From: JAKJEP01 sp964580995
GTDB taxonomy: Bacteria; Planctomycetota; Phycisphaerae; Sedimentisphaerales; SM23-30
Direction of reading: 5' to 3'
Assembly: GCA_964580995.1 (NCBI GenBank)
Contig: CAZOMV010000146.1
Span: forward strand, 1-9,329
DNA: 9,329 bases
Within the stretch, counting starts at the first letter, position 1; each line of letters opens with the position of its first letter. Below are positions 1 to 7,036 of the stretch, piece by piece. The notes beneath the pieces are model-generated. The model did no database searches, had not been told where the DNA came from, and worked only from the letters and a program-made list of their open reading frames with translations. The translations under genes and the position numbers were made by a program.

Positions 1-40
1 AACGGCTCTGGCGCCCCGATAACAAGGGGACGACGAGCTT

Positions 41-56
41 TTGACGCTGGCGTCAA
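41..56 (-). terminator. Small hairpin at the end of the gpsA operon, possible terminator
   Basis: A perfect inverted repeat, TTGACGC-TG-GCGTCAA, lies directly after the TAA stop of the CNNM-type gene (stop at 57-59, minus strand). A realistic fold is a 6-bp stem with a 4-base loop. Read on the minus strand it is not followed by a run of T, so it is not a textbook intrinsic terminator. The call rests on position and symmetry only. It could instead belong to whatever lies left of the window. Confidence 0.3.
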
Positions 57-1118
57 TTATGGATTGGGAGGGGGTGGGGGCTGGGATTCGCGGGCTTTTT
101 GGCGACGCTGCCAGAGTTCGCGGGCGAAGTTGCGCATGTCTTTGACGGTGTCGTATTCGTCAACGATCTCGACGCCGAGCAGGGTTTCGATGGCGTCTTC
201 GAGGGTGACGATACCTTCGGTGCCGCCGTATTCATCGACGACCAGGAAGATATGTTCCTGCCGTTTGATGAGTTCTTCGAGGGTGCTGGCGACGGATTTG
301 GTGTCGGGGATGGCGTGGATTTCCCTGGCGATTTTATGGAGCGGGGTATCGACCTGGTCCTGGGCATAGAGCTGGAGGAGGTGATGGCGGTGGACAAGGC
401 CGGTGATGTCGTCGAGGTCTTTGCCGTAGATGAGGATGCGGCTGAAGCGGATGGGGCGGTATTTTTCGACGACCTGGCCGACGGTTTGGTCTATGTGGAA
501 GGCGAGGATGACGCTGCGGGGGGTAAGAATGTCCTTGACGCGGATGTCTTTGAGCCGGAGGAGGTTCTGAATGACGCGGTTTTCGTGGCTGAGGAGGGTG
601 CCTTCCTGCCTGCCGAGTTCAACGACCGCCATGAGTTCGTCGCGGGAGAAATGGGTTTGGGTACCATTGGGCGCCAGCCATTTGGAGATCCCCTCAAAGA
701 GGAGGACCAGGGGATAGGTGATAAAGATCAGGACATTGATGCAATAGCCGGCGAAGGGGGCCAGTTTTTTCCAGTACACCGCGCCCAGGGTTTTAGGGGT
801 AATTTCAGAGCAGATAAGGATACCAAAAGTAAGCAGGACGGAGACCGCGGCCGCGGCTCCGCTGCCCCACTCATGGAGAGCCTGGGCACCGACGCCAGCG
901 GCACCCAGAGTGTTGGCGATGGTATTGAGGGTGAGGATGGCGGATAAAGGCCGATTGATTTTCTTTTTGAGATGTTTAAGGATATGGCCATATTTATGTC
1001 CCTTGTTAATCCGGTTTTCGATATAAGCGCCAGTTACGCTGAGCATAACCGATTCGAGCAGGGAACACATAAACGAAATCGCTAAGGTCAGGAAAATGTA
1101 TAAAAGCAGGGTTGGCAT
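57..1118 (-). CDS. CNNM/HlyC-family membrane protein (DUF21 plus CBS pair)
   Basis: Inner-membrane protein of the CNNM/CorC ('hemolysin-like') family, whose members are tied to Mg2+/Co2+ handling or other ion transport. The 353-residue product begins with a DUF21-type membrane region: hydrophobic segments at about 2-28, 58-76, 84-107 and 118-140, and the family-type motif SEITPKTLG at 104-112 between helices. A CBS pair follows in the cytoplasm, CBS1 around 190-250 (RVKDILTPR) and CBS2 around 258-316, with the characteristic FLVVDEYGGTEGIVTLEDAIE stretch near 291-311 that typically forms the nucleotide-binding Bateman module. The usual C-terminal CorC_HlyC domain (about 80 residues) is absent; the protein ends in a charged segment and a proline-rich tail (QPPPPPNP). 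The ATG lies 7 bases after the stop of the upstream HEAT gene and has only a distant AAGGA inside that gene, so translational coupling is likely. The transported ion cannot be told from sequence. Confidence 0.9.
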   Translation of the reverse strand: MPTLLLYIFLTLAISFMCSLLESVMLSVTGAYIENRINKGHKYGHILKHLKKKINRPLSAILTLNTIANTLGAAGVGAQALHEWGSGAAAAVSVLLTFGILICSEITPKTLGAVYWKKLAPFAGYCINVLIFITYPLVLLFEGISKWLAPNGTQTHFSRDELMAVVELGRQEGTLLSHENRVIQNLLRLKDIRVKDILTPRSVILAFHIDQTVGQVVEKYRPIRFSRILIYGKDLDDITGLVHRHHLLQLYAQDQVDTPLHKIAREIHAIPDTKSVASTLEELIKRQEHIFLVVDEYGGTEGIVTLEDAIETLLGVEIVDEYDTVKDMRNFARELWQRRQKARESQPPPPPNP

Positions 1119-1125
1119 AGTAGGA

Positions 1126-2136
1126 TTAGCGGTCCTTCCGTTTGAGGTAGTCGATGGCGGCCCGGGCGGCGGCTAAGCGGAAATAGGGGGAGCGGTCGGC
1201 CATGGCGCGGTAGAGGAGGGAACTGTCGGCTTTTTTGCCGATGCGCCCGAGAGCCAGGACGGCCAGTCCGCGGATGCGATCGGTGGTCTGGGGGTCGGCC
1301 TGCGGATCGTCGTAGAAGAGGCTTTTTCGGACCAGTTCGAGGTCCATGTCGTCAGCTAGATGGCCGAGGGCGCGGATGGCGGCGAGCTGGACTTCGATCT
1401 GGGGGTCGTCGGCAAGTACGGTGAGCATGGCATAGACATCGGGGCCGCCGAGATATTCCAGGCCGGAAATGGCGATGAGCCGGTCATCGGCGTAGCCGCT
1501 GCTGGCGTACACGAGCAGTTGTTTGAGGATTTTTTCGTCAGCCAGGCGGGCGAGAGCTTCGGCGGCCTGGAGCCGGACCTGGACGGACTGGTCTTTTAGG
1601 CGGAGGGTTTTCCAGAGTTTGGGTTTGCTGTTCTGGCGGGGCGGTTCGTTGCCGAGTTTGCTGAGTAGGAAGCAGGCCTGGCCGGCCAGGCGGGGGTCGG
1701 AACCCAGGAGGGCGGCGTCGTACCAGGCTTCGAAGCGTTGGTCGCCGAGTTTTTCGAGGGCGTAGCCGGCGGCCAGGCGGACGGATACGTTTTCATCCTC
1801 GAGCATATGCTGGAGAAGGGGCCGAGCGGAGTTGTCTTTGACATCGCCGGCGGCGACGGCGGCGGCGAAGCGAACGGCGGGCAGCGGGTCGTATAGGAAT
1901 TTTCTGATTCTAGCCGGGGTTTCGAGGCTGGCGGATTCGGCGAGGGATTCCAGGACGTGGCAGCGGAGGAGGGCATCCTGACTTTGGAGTCCTTCGTTCA
2001 GTACGGTCTGGATTCGCTGCTGAAGCTGGCTGTCACCGACGCCATTTTCGAGGGGTAAATTCAGGTTGCCTCTCTGGCAGCCAAGGAAGGAGGAGGAGAG
2101 CAGGATGAAGATTTGTATTCGAATGATTTTTCCCAT
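1126..2136 (-). CDS. HEAT-repeat lipoprotein
   Basis: The 336-residue product starts with a short basic N-terminus and a hydrophobic stretch ending in SSFLGC, so Cys20 is a probable lipidation site and signal peptidase II substrate. The lipobox has Phe rather than Leu at -3, which is slightly unusual. From about residue 43 to the end the protein is built of repeated 30-35 residue helical units with the HEAT/PBS-lyase-like pattern (DPLPAVRFAAAVAAGD, DENVSVRLAAGYALEKLGD, DQSVQVRLQAAEALARLAD, DPQIEVQLAAIRALGHLAD, RSPYFRLAAARAAIDYL). Such alpha-solenoids bind other proteins and usually have no catalytic activity, so a scaffold or adaptor role at a membrane surface is the reasonable inference; the partner is unknown. 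It lies between gpsA (40-base gap) and the CNNM gene (7-base gap), which suggests co-transcription. The ATG at 2134-2136 has a weak GAG-type ribosome binding site. It is not a PBS lyase in any functional sense that can be shown here. Confidence 0.85.
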   Translation of the reverse strand: MGKIIRIQIFILLSSSFLGCQRGNLNLPLENGVGDSQLQQRIQTVLNEGLQSQDALLRCHVLESLAESASLETPARIRKFLYDPLPAVRFAAAVAAGDVKDNSARPLLQHMLEDENVSVRLAAGYALEKLGDQRFEAWYDAALLGSDPRLAGQACFLLSKLGNEPPRQNSKPKLWKTLRLKDQSVQVRLQAAEALARLADEKILKQLLVYASSGYADDRLIAISGLEYLGGPDVYAMLTVLADDPQIEVQLAAIRALGHLADDMDLELVRKSLFYDDPQADPQTTDRIRGLAVLALGRIGKKADSSLLYRAMADRSPYFRLAAARAAIDYLKRKDR

Positions 2137-2176
2137 ATGTTTCTCGCTTGGGTAAGGGTTTAGGCCGGTTGGCGGT

Positions 2177-3187
2177 TCAGGAATCGGTGTTTTCGGATTT
2201 TAACTCTCGGCCCATAAGGTCGGCGATGGCCTGCATGACGGGCTTGTTTTCGATGACTACTTCGTACACGGCCTGACAGATGGGCATTTCGACCTGATGG
2301 CGGCGAGCCAGCTCGACCAGACTGCGGCAGGTATTAATCCCTTCGATTTCGCCGGGGATTATGGCCTGGGCATCAGGTACGGATTTTCCTTTGCCGATCC
2401 ACTCGCCGAAACAGCGGTTGCGGCCTTTGGGGCTGATGCAGGTGGTGACCAGGTCGCCCATACCGCTCAGGCCGGCGAAGGTTTCCTTCTCTGCGCCCAT
2501 GGCCAGGCCCAGCCGGGTAATCTCGACCAGGCCGCGGGTGAGGAGGGCGGCTTTGGCGTTGTCGCCGGCATGGAGGCCGTCGATGATGCCGGCGGCGATG
2601 GCGATGACGTTTTTGGTGGCGCCAGCCAGCTCGACGCCGAGCAGGTCTTTGTTGGTATAGATTCGCAGCCAGTTGGAGCTGAAGATGCTCTGGACCTGGC
2701 GGCAGAGCTGGGGGTCCTCGCCGGCAACGGTGGAGGTGGCGGGCAGGCGGCGGGCGAGTTCTTCGGCGATGTTGGGGCCGGAGAGGGCGGTCAGGGGCCG
2801 CTGGCCGGTGAGCTGCTCGATGATCTGGGTGGGCCGCAGGAGAGTATCGTTTTCGATGCCCTTGGTGACCGAAACGATCGGGAGGGTGCCGGGAAGGTGG
2901 GGGGCCAGCCGCTGCCAGACGGGGCGGAGGAACTTGCAGGGGACGGCGGAGATTACCAGGAAAGCATTATGGAATAAAGTGCTGTCGTCGCTGACAATGT
3001 GGATGTCCGGGGGGATGGGAAAGCCGGGGAGGAAACGCCGGTTTTCGCGGTCCCGAATGAGGTCGGCGACCTGGGTGGGGGAATAGCTCCACCAGAAAAT
3101 ATCGTAACCCTTGTTAGCCAAAGTAATTGCGCAGACGGTGCCCATCGCCCCATCTCCCACAATCACGATCCGCTGTGAAATCGACAT
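2177..3187 (-). CDS. gpsA: NAD(P)-dependent glycerol-3-phosphate dehydrogenase GpsA
   Basis: Cytoplasmic enzyme that reduces dihydroxyacetone phosphate to sn-glycerol-3-phosphate, the backbone precursor for membrane phospholipids. The 336-residue length is normal for the family. An N-terminal Rossmann fold shows the dinucleotide motif GDGAMG at 11-16 (commonly GGGAWG). VTKGIE follows at 107-112, then LSGPNIAEE at 135-143. The C-terminal helical domain carries ELAGATKNVIAIAAG at 186-200, whose Lys192 matches the catalytic lysine of the family. Next come the substrate-site motifs GLSGMGDLVTTC at 239-250 and GRNRCFG at 255-261. All expected motifs are intact. It is the first gene of a three-gene minus-strand run. 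The ATG at 3185-3187 is chosen because it gives the full nucleotide-binding motif and a normal N-terminus; the purine-rich leader upstream (AGAG, then AAGG very close to the ATG) makes the exact ribosome binding site ambiguous. Confidence 0.96.
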   Translation of the reverse strand: MSISQRIVIVGDGAMGTVCAITLANKGYDIFWWSYSPTQVADLIRDRENRRFLPGFPIPPDIHIVSDDSTLFHNAFLVISAVPCKFLRPVWQRLAPHLPGTLPIVSVTKGIENDTLLRPTQIIEQLTGQRPLTALSGPNIAEELARRLPATSTVAGEDPQLCRQVQSIFSSNWLRIYTNKDLLGVELAGATKNVIAIAAGIIDGLHAGDNAKAALLTRGLVEITRLGLAMGAEKETFAGLSGMGDLVTTCISPKGRNRCFGEWIGKGKSVPDAQAIIPGEIEGINTCRSLVELARRHQVEMPICQAVYEVVIENKPVMQAIADLMGRELKSENTDS

Positions 3188-3224
3188 TACCTTATTCTCT
3201 TAGCAGTTATTGACTTAGACGCTC

Positions 3225-3253
3225 TATTTAAACTTTTTGCCGCCGGATGACAA
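3225..3253 (-). promoter_or_regulatory. Candidate promoter of the gpsA operon
   Basis: On the minus strand TTGTCA (3248-3253, five of six matches to the sigma70 -35 box) is followed after 17 bases by TAAATA (3225-3230, a weak -10 match). Start of transcription would fall near 3218, giving a leader of about 30 bases before the gpsA ATG. Spacing and position are right but the -10 box is poor, so this is only a candidate. Confidence 0.35.
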
Positions 3254-3488
3254 GAAAATTGCGGTCGGGCTAGCTTAACAAATCCACCGGAATCGGAACC
3301 TATCCGAAAACTGGAACATATGACAAATTACCATCTCCGGAAATATCCCTTGCCAAAACCTGCGAAAAAACGATGATTTCAGCGAACCTGGATGGACAAA
3401 AAGAGGCCAAAAACCCTACCCCAAACAATCTTCATAAACCCTTGCAAAATAACGATAAACACTTAATTCCACAGAGAATGAAAACAAC

Positions 3489-3562
<74 letters not shown>

Positions 3563-3582
3563 TTCTTATTTCATTGGTAAGC

Positions 3583-3611
3583 ATTATATTGCATTTCCAG
3601 CGGCGAGGCAA
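3583..3611 (-). promoter_or_regulatory. sigma70-like promoter of the tRNA-Arg gene
   Basis: On the minus strand TTGCCT (3606-3611) is followed after exactly 17 bases by a perfect TATAAT (3583-3588). Transcription would start near 3576, about 14 bases before the mature tRNA 5' end at 3562, typical for a tRNA leader that RNase P removes. Confidence 0.75.
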
Positions 3612-3664
3612 TACTCTATTGGCAATGGGTTAAAAATGCAAGAAAAACTATACAAGTTAGAAAA

Positions 3665-3713
3665 TCCCAAACACCGGAAGGTCGCAGTTTCAAGAAAATC
3701 AAATGTCCCAAAC
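3665..3713 (+). repeat. Pair of TCCCAAAC direct repeats in the GH78 leader
   Basis: TCCCAAAC occurs at 3665-3672 and again at 3706-3713, a start-to-start distance of 41 bases (about four helical turns). A CCCAAAC is also present near 3420. Two same-face sites upstream of a sugar-enzyme gene could be regulator sites, but eight bases is short and chance is a fair explanation. Confidence 0.2.
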
Positions 3714-3757
3714 GTAAAATATTTCATCAAAATTATTGAAAAAAAGGAAAGAAGAAC

Positions 3758-6088
3758 ATGACACTAAAACTCATCTCATTTGCAGTTTTGGCTTTGGTTC
3801 TGACCGCCACCGGCATCATCGCGGCGGATGATACCGGCTGGACAAGCCAGTGGCTCGGTTTGCAAACCCAGGATAAAGAAGTCAACACCTGGTACTGTTA
3901 CCGAAAATCCTTTCCCCTTTCTCAGGCTCCCCGCTCTGCCCTGGCCAAAATAGCGGTGGACTCCAAATACTGGCTCTGGATAAATGGCAAACTCGTGGTT
4001 TTTGAAGGCGGATTAAAAAGAGGGCCTACGCCCAACGATACCTACTATGATGAAGTGGACCTGTCGAGTTACCTGACCGAAGGCCAGAATTGCATCGCGG
4101 TTTTACTATGGTACTTTGGAAAAGACGGCTTCTCCCACAAAAGCAGCGGCCAGGCCGGTTTTCTCTTCGAAACGGACATCGACGGAACCATTCTTTCCAG
4201 CGATCGCTCCTGGAAAATAAAACGCCATGAAGCTTACGGTGAGACCCAGCCGCCGCACCCGAATTACCGCTTGTCGGAGTCCAACATCCATTTTGATGCC
4301 CGAAAAGACCTGATCGGCTGGTATCTGCCCGACTACGACGACAGCGACTGGCAGGAACCGCAGGAATTCGGTATCCCGCCGGTTGCCCCGTGGAATCATT
4401 TATGGAAACGCCCGATCCCACAATGGAAAGACTACGGCCTGCAAGACTATCCCGGCTCTCCTGCCCTGCCTTTTGTCACTACCGGCCAAACCGTCATATG
4501 CAAATTGCCGCTCAATCTCTCCATTACTCCTTACCTGAAAGTCGATGCGCCCGCCGGCCTGACCATCGGTATCGAAACGGATACCTATATCACCAGCACC
4601 CAATATACCCTGCGCAGCGAATACGTCACCCGGCAGGGCCTGCAGGAATTTGAGTCGCTCGGGTACCTCACCGGCCACGAGGTCCGCTATACCTTTCCCG
4701 AAGGTGTGAAAGTCCTCGAACTGAAATACCGCCAGACCCGTTACCATACCGAATTCACCGGTTCCTTTGCATGTGACGACCCATTCTATAATACCTTATG
4801 GCTCAAGTCCCGCAACACCATGATTCTGAACATGCGCGACTGCTTTCAGGACTGCCCCGAGCGCGAAAGAGCGCAGTGGTGGGCCGATGCCGTCAATATT
4901 ATCGGCCAGACATTTTATAGCTGCGATACCGACAGCCACGCCTTGACTGGCAAAGCCATCAGCAACCTCGTGGAATGGCAAAAGCCGGACAAGGTTTTAT
5001 TCGAACCGGTGCCCGCCGGCAACTGGGACAAGGAACTGCCCCAGCGGTTGCTGACTTCTATCGGCCGTTATGGTTTTTGGACCTATTATTTCTATACCGG
5101 CGATGCCGAAACCATGCGGCAGGCCTATCCTCACGTTCGGGATTACCTCTCCCTCTGGCAGCTCGGCCCTGACGGACTGGTTATCTACCGTGGCGGTGAC
5201 TGGGACTGGACCGACTGGGGTGAGAATTTTGATTCCGTTGCCATTGCCAATGGCTGGTACTACCTGGCCTTGGAATCGGCCGCGGCTATGGCGCTGTTGG
5301 CCAACCAGCCCAACGATGTGGCTGAATACCACGCGAAAATGCAGAGTATTAAGAAAAATTTCAATCAGGTTTTCTGGAAGGGAAACGAATACCGGTCGCC
5401 GCAATATACCGGGCCAACTGACGACCGGGCCAACGCCCTGGCCCTCATTGCCGGAATTTCCGATCCTGACCAGTGGCCCCAAATCCGACAAGTATTGAAT
5501 CAGCAGTACCATGCCAGCCCTTATATGGAAAAGTATGTGCTGGAAGCGTTTTTCCTGATGCACGACACGCAGGACGCCCTGGACCGGATGAAAAAACGTT
5601 ACACCCCCATGGTCGAATCGGATATCACAACCCTGTGGGAAGTATGGAACCGCCAAGAGTGGGGTGGGTGCAGCCTGAACCACGGCTGGTCCGGCGGTCC
5701 TTTGATGTTACTCTCCCAATACGTGGCCGGCATCGCCCCGGAAAAGGCCGCCTTCGATTCATATCACGTATTCCCCCAGATGGGACATTTGCAATCGATT
5801 GAAGCCGCCGTCCCCACGGTGAAAGGCCTGATCAAAGTAACTCTCAAGAGGAATGAAAAGGAATTCTCGCTTACCTTGCTTTCCCCGCCGCAAACCACCG
5901 CCCTGATCGGCATTCCCAAAGATGCCATAAAAGAGATGGCTTTCATCAAAGTAAACAGCCAAACCATCTGGCAGCAGAATAAGGAAACCAGTTCCCTTGA
6001 AGGCCTGAAGTTCCAGGGGCAGGATGAGTATTACTATAAATTCTCGGTTGCCCCGGGACCGTGGCAATTTACCGCCGCCGCCCAATGA
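3758..6088 (+). CDS. Secreted GH78 alpha-L-rhamnosidase-like glycoside hydrolase
   Basis: Probable exported glycosidase that removes terminal alpha-L-rhamnose (or a related sugar) from plant or algal glycans or glycosides by an inverting mechanism. The 776-residue product has a signal peptide (about residues 1-23, cleavage near IIAA/DD). An N-terminal beta-sandwich domain includes VDSKYWLWINGKLV at 67-80, the type of module found before GH78 catalytic domains. The (alpha/alpha)6 barrel starts at about 335. It carries DCPERERAQWWADA at 365-378; by comparison with characterised GH78 enzymes Glu370 fits the general acid, and Asp365 and Asp377 the neighbouring conserved acids. TTLWEVW at 624-630 gives Glu628 as the probable general base. 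NHGWSGGP at 641-648 and a C-terminal beta domain follow. The motif differs from the classic DCPxRDERxGWTGDA form, so rhamnose specificity is not certain. AGGAAAG precedes the ATG by about 9 bases. The gene converges on the sugar isomerase/oxidoreductase pair, 41 bases away. Confidence 0.88.
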   Translation: MTLKLISFAVLALVLTATGIIAADDTGWTSQWLGLQTQDKEVNTWYCYRKSFPLSQAPRSALAKIAVDSKYWLWINGKLVVFEGGLKRGPTPNDTYYDEVDLSSYLTEGQNCIAVLLWYFGKDGFSHKSSGQAGFLFETDIDGTILSSDRSWKIKRHEAYGETQPPHPNYRLSESNIHFDARKDLIGWYLPDYDDSDWQEPQEFGIPPVAPWNHLWKRPIPQWKDYGLQDYPGSPALPFVTTGQTVICKLPLNLSITPYLKVDAPAGLTIGIETDTYITSTQYTLRSEYVTRQGLQEFESLGYLTGHEVRYTFPEGVKVLELKYRQTRYHTEFTGSFACDDPFYNTLWLKSRNTMILNMRDCFQDCPERERAQWWADAVNIIGQTFYSCDTDSHALTGKAISNLVEWQKPDKVLFEPVPAGNWDKELPQRLLTSIGRYGFWTYYFYTGDAETMRQAYPHVRDYLSLWQLGPDGLVIYRGGDWDWTDWGENFDSVAIANGWYYLALESAAAMALLANQPNDVAEYHAKMQSIKKNFNQVFWKGNEYRSPQYTGPTDDRANALALIAGISDPDQWPQIRQVLNQQYHASPYMEKYVLEAFFLMHDTQDALDRMKKRYTPMVESDITTLWEVWNRQEWGGCSLNHGWSGGPLMLLSQYVAGIAPEKAAFDSYHVFPQMGHLQSIEAAVPTVKGLIKVTLKRNEKEFSLTLLSPPQTTALIGIPKDAIKEMAFIKVNSQTIWQQNKETSSLEGLKFQGQDEYYYKFSVAPGPWQFTAAAQ

Positions 6089-6129
6089 CCAGACCTGTTT
6101 CCGCTAATGATAACGCCTTACCGGCTTCT

Positions 6130-7017
6130 TCATAATATCTCCGGAAATTGTCCGCGCAGGTATGCCAGATCATACCGGCAGCTTTCCTCCAGCCCCAGCG
6201 GCATCTGCGTACCCTCCATGTGAATCCAGCCCCGATAGCCGATGGCATCCATCGCCGCCCGTACCCTCGCAAAATCGATGCTGCCCTTGCCGTACAAATC
6301 ATCATAATCCTTGGCGTGAAATTCGCAGATTCGATCGCCGAGAGTACGGATTTCCTGATAAATATCATAACCCATCTTATGCGAATTGGCCACATCGTAA
6401 TAAACCTTCACCGCCGGTGAACCGACCCGATCCAAAATCTCCCTATTCTCCTCCGTACTCAGCCAGGATTCCAGACCCAGCGTTACCCCCGCTTTTTCCG
6501 CCTGGGGAGCAACTTTTTGGAGCCGTTCCACCACCGTGTCGATTCCCTGCGGATCATTTTTCAAGTCCCCGTTGCCGAAACACGCCAGCAAAAGGACCTG
6601 ACAACCCATGCCTTTACATACACCAATCCCCTCCGCCACCCACTGCTGGGCCCGCGGATCATTTTTATAAGGAACCGCATTCATCTCCCCCATCGCCAAT
6701 GACCCGATTGCCACCCCCTGCTTTTGCGACTCCGCCAAAAATGCCTTCTGCAATCCGGCATCAAAAAGCGCCAGCCTGTCCGTTTCCCCGCCGAAATCCA
6801 CCTGCACCCCGTCAAAGCCCAGCCGCCCCGCCAGCTCCAGCGACGAGGGATCACACCGCTTGCCCAGCGTCCAGTCACAAATCCCTATCTTGAAACCGCC
6901 AGAACGGGAGGAAGATTTCCGGAATTGGTTTTGGCAGCCCGACACCATACCAAAACTTGCTACACCGGCCAGCGAATATTTCATCATCTCCCGCCGATTT
7001 ATTTTTAGGTTTTCCAT
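6130..7017 (-). CDS. Tat-exported lipoprotein, sugar phosphate isomerase/epimerase family (TIM barrel)
   Basis: Member of the xylose-isomerase-like TIM-barrel (AP endonuclease 2) superfamily, 295 residues. The N-terminus combines a twin-arginine-like signal (NRREMMKYSLAG, Arg8-Arg9) with a lipobox VSGC (Cys28), so the protein is probably folded in the cytoplasm, exported by Tat and anchored as a lipoprotein. The mature part shows the four ligands of the family's divalent metal site: Glu183 (LGLESW), Asp208 (YYDVANSH), His234 (CEFHAKD) and Glu268 (HMEGT). The site is complete, so the enzyme is probably active. Known relatives isomerise or epimerise sugars, and some catalyse beta-elimination on 3-keto-glycosides made by a Gfo/Idh/MocA partner; the actual substrate here is unknown. 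The ATG is preceded by AGGTGA at good spacing. It lies 19 bases downstream of the oxidoreductase stop, so the two are almost certainly co-transcribed. Despite the family name, an exported protein is unlikely to act on phosphorylated sugars. Confidence 0.88.
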   Translation of the reverse strand: MENLKINRREMMKYSLAGVASFGMVSGCQNQFRKSSSRSGGFKIGICDWTLGKRCDPSSLELAGRLGFDGVQVDFGGETDRLALFDAGLQKAFLAESQKQGVAIGSLAMGEMNAVPYKNDPRAQQWVAEGIGVCKGMGCQVLLLACFGNGDLKNDPQGIDTVVERLQKVAPQAEKAGVTLGLESWLSTEENREILDRVGSPAVKVYYDVANSHKMGYDIYQEIRTLGDRICEFHAKDYDDLYGKGSIDFARVRAAMDAIGYRGWIHMEGTQMPLGLEESCRYDLAYLRGQFPEIL

Positions 7018-7036
7018 TGCATCACCTGTTTTAGCA

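Noticed and set aside
14..29. CCCC...GGGG pairing near the left edge
   Set aside because: Only four base pairs with no T run; too weak to call.
99..947. 282-residue acidic plus-strand open frame opposite the CNNM gene
   Set aside because: Low-complexity D/G/E/F-rich product produced by reading the complement of a GC-rich gene; the opposite strand encodes a well-recognised family.
4997..5683. 228-residue minus-strand open frame inside the GH78 gene
   Set aside because: The plus strand here carries clear GH78 motifs; the antisense frame has none.
6089..6129. Bidirectional terminator between the convergent GH78 and TIM-barrel genes
   Set aside because: The 41-base gap shows no convincing stem-loop.
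6162..6893. 243-residue proline-rich plus-strand open frame
   Set aside because: Shadow of the TIM-barrel lipoprotein gene; composition (P/H/S-rich) is not protein-like.
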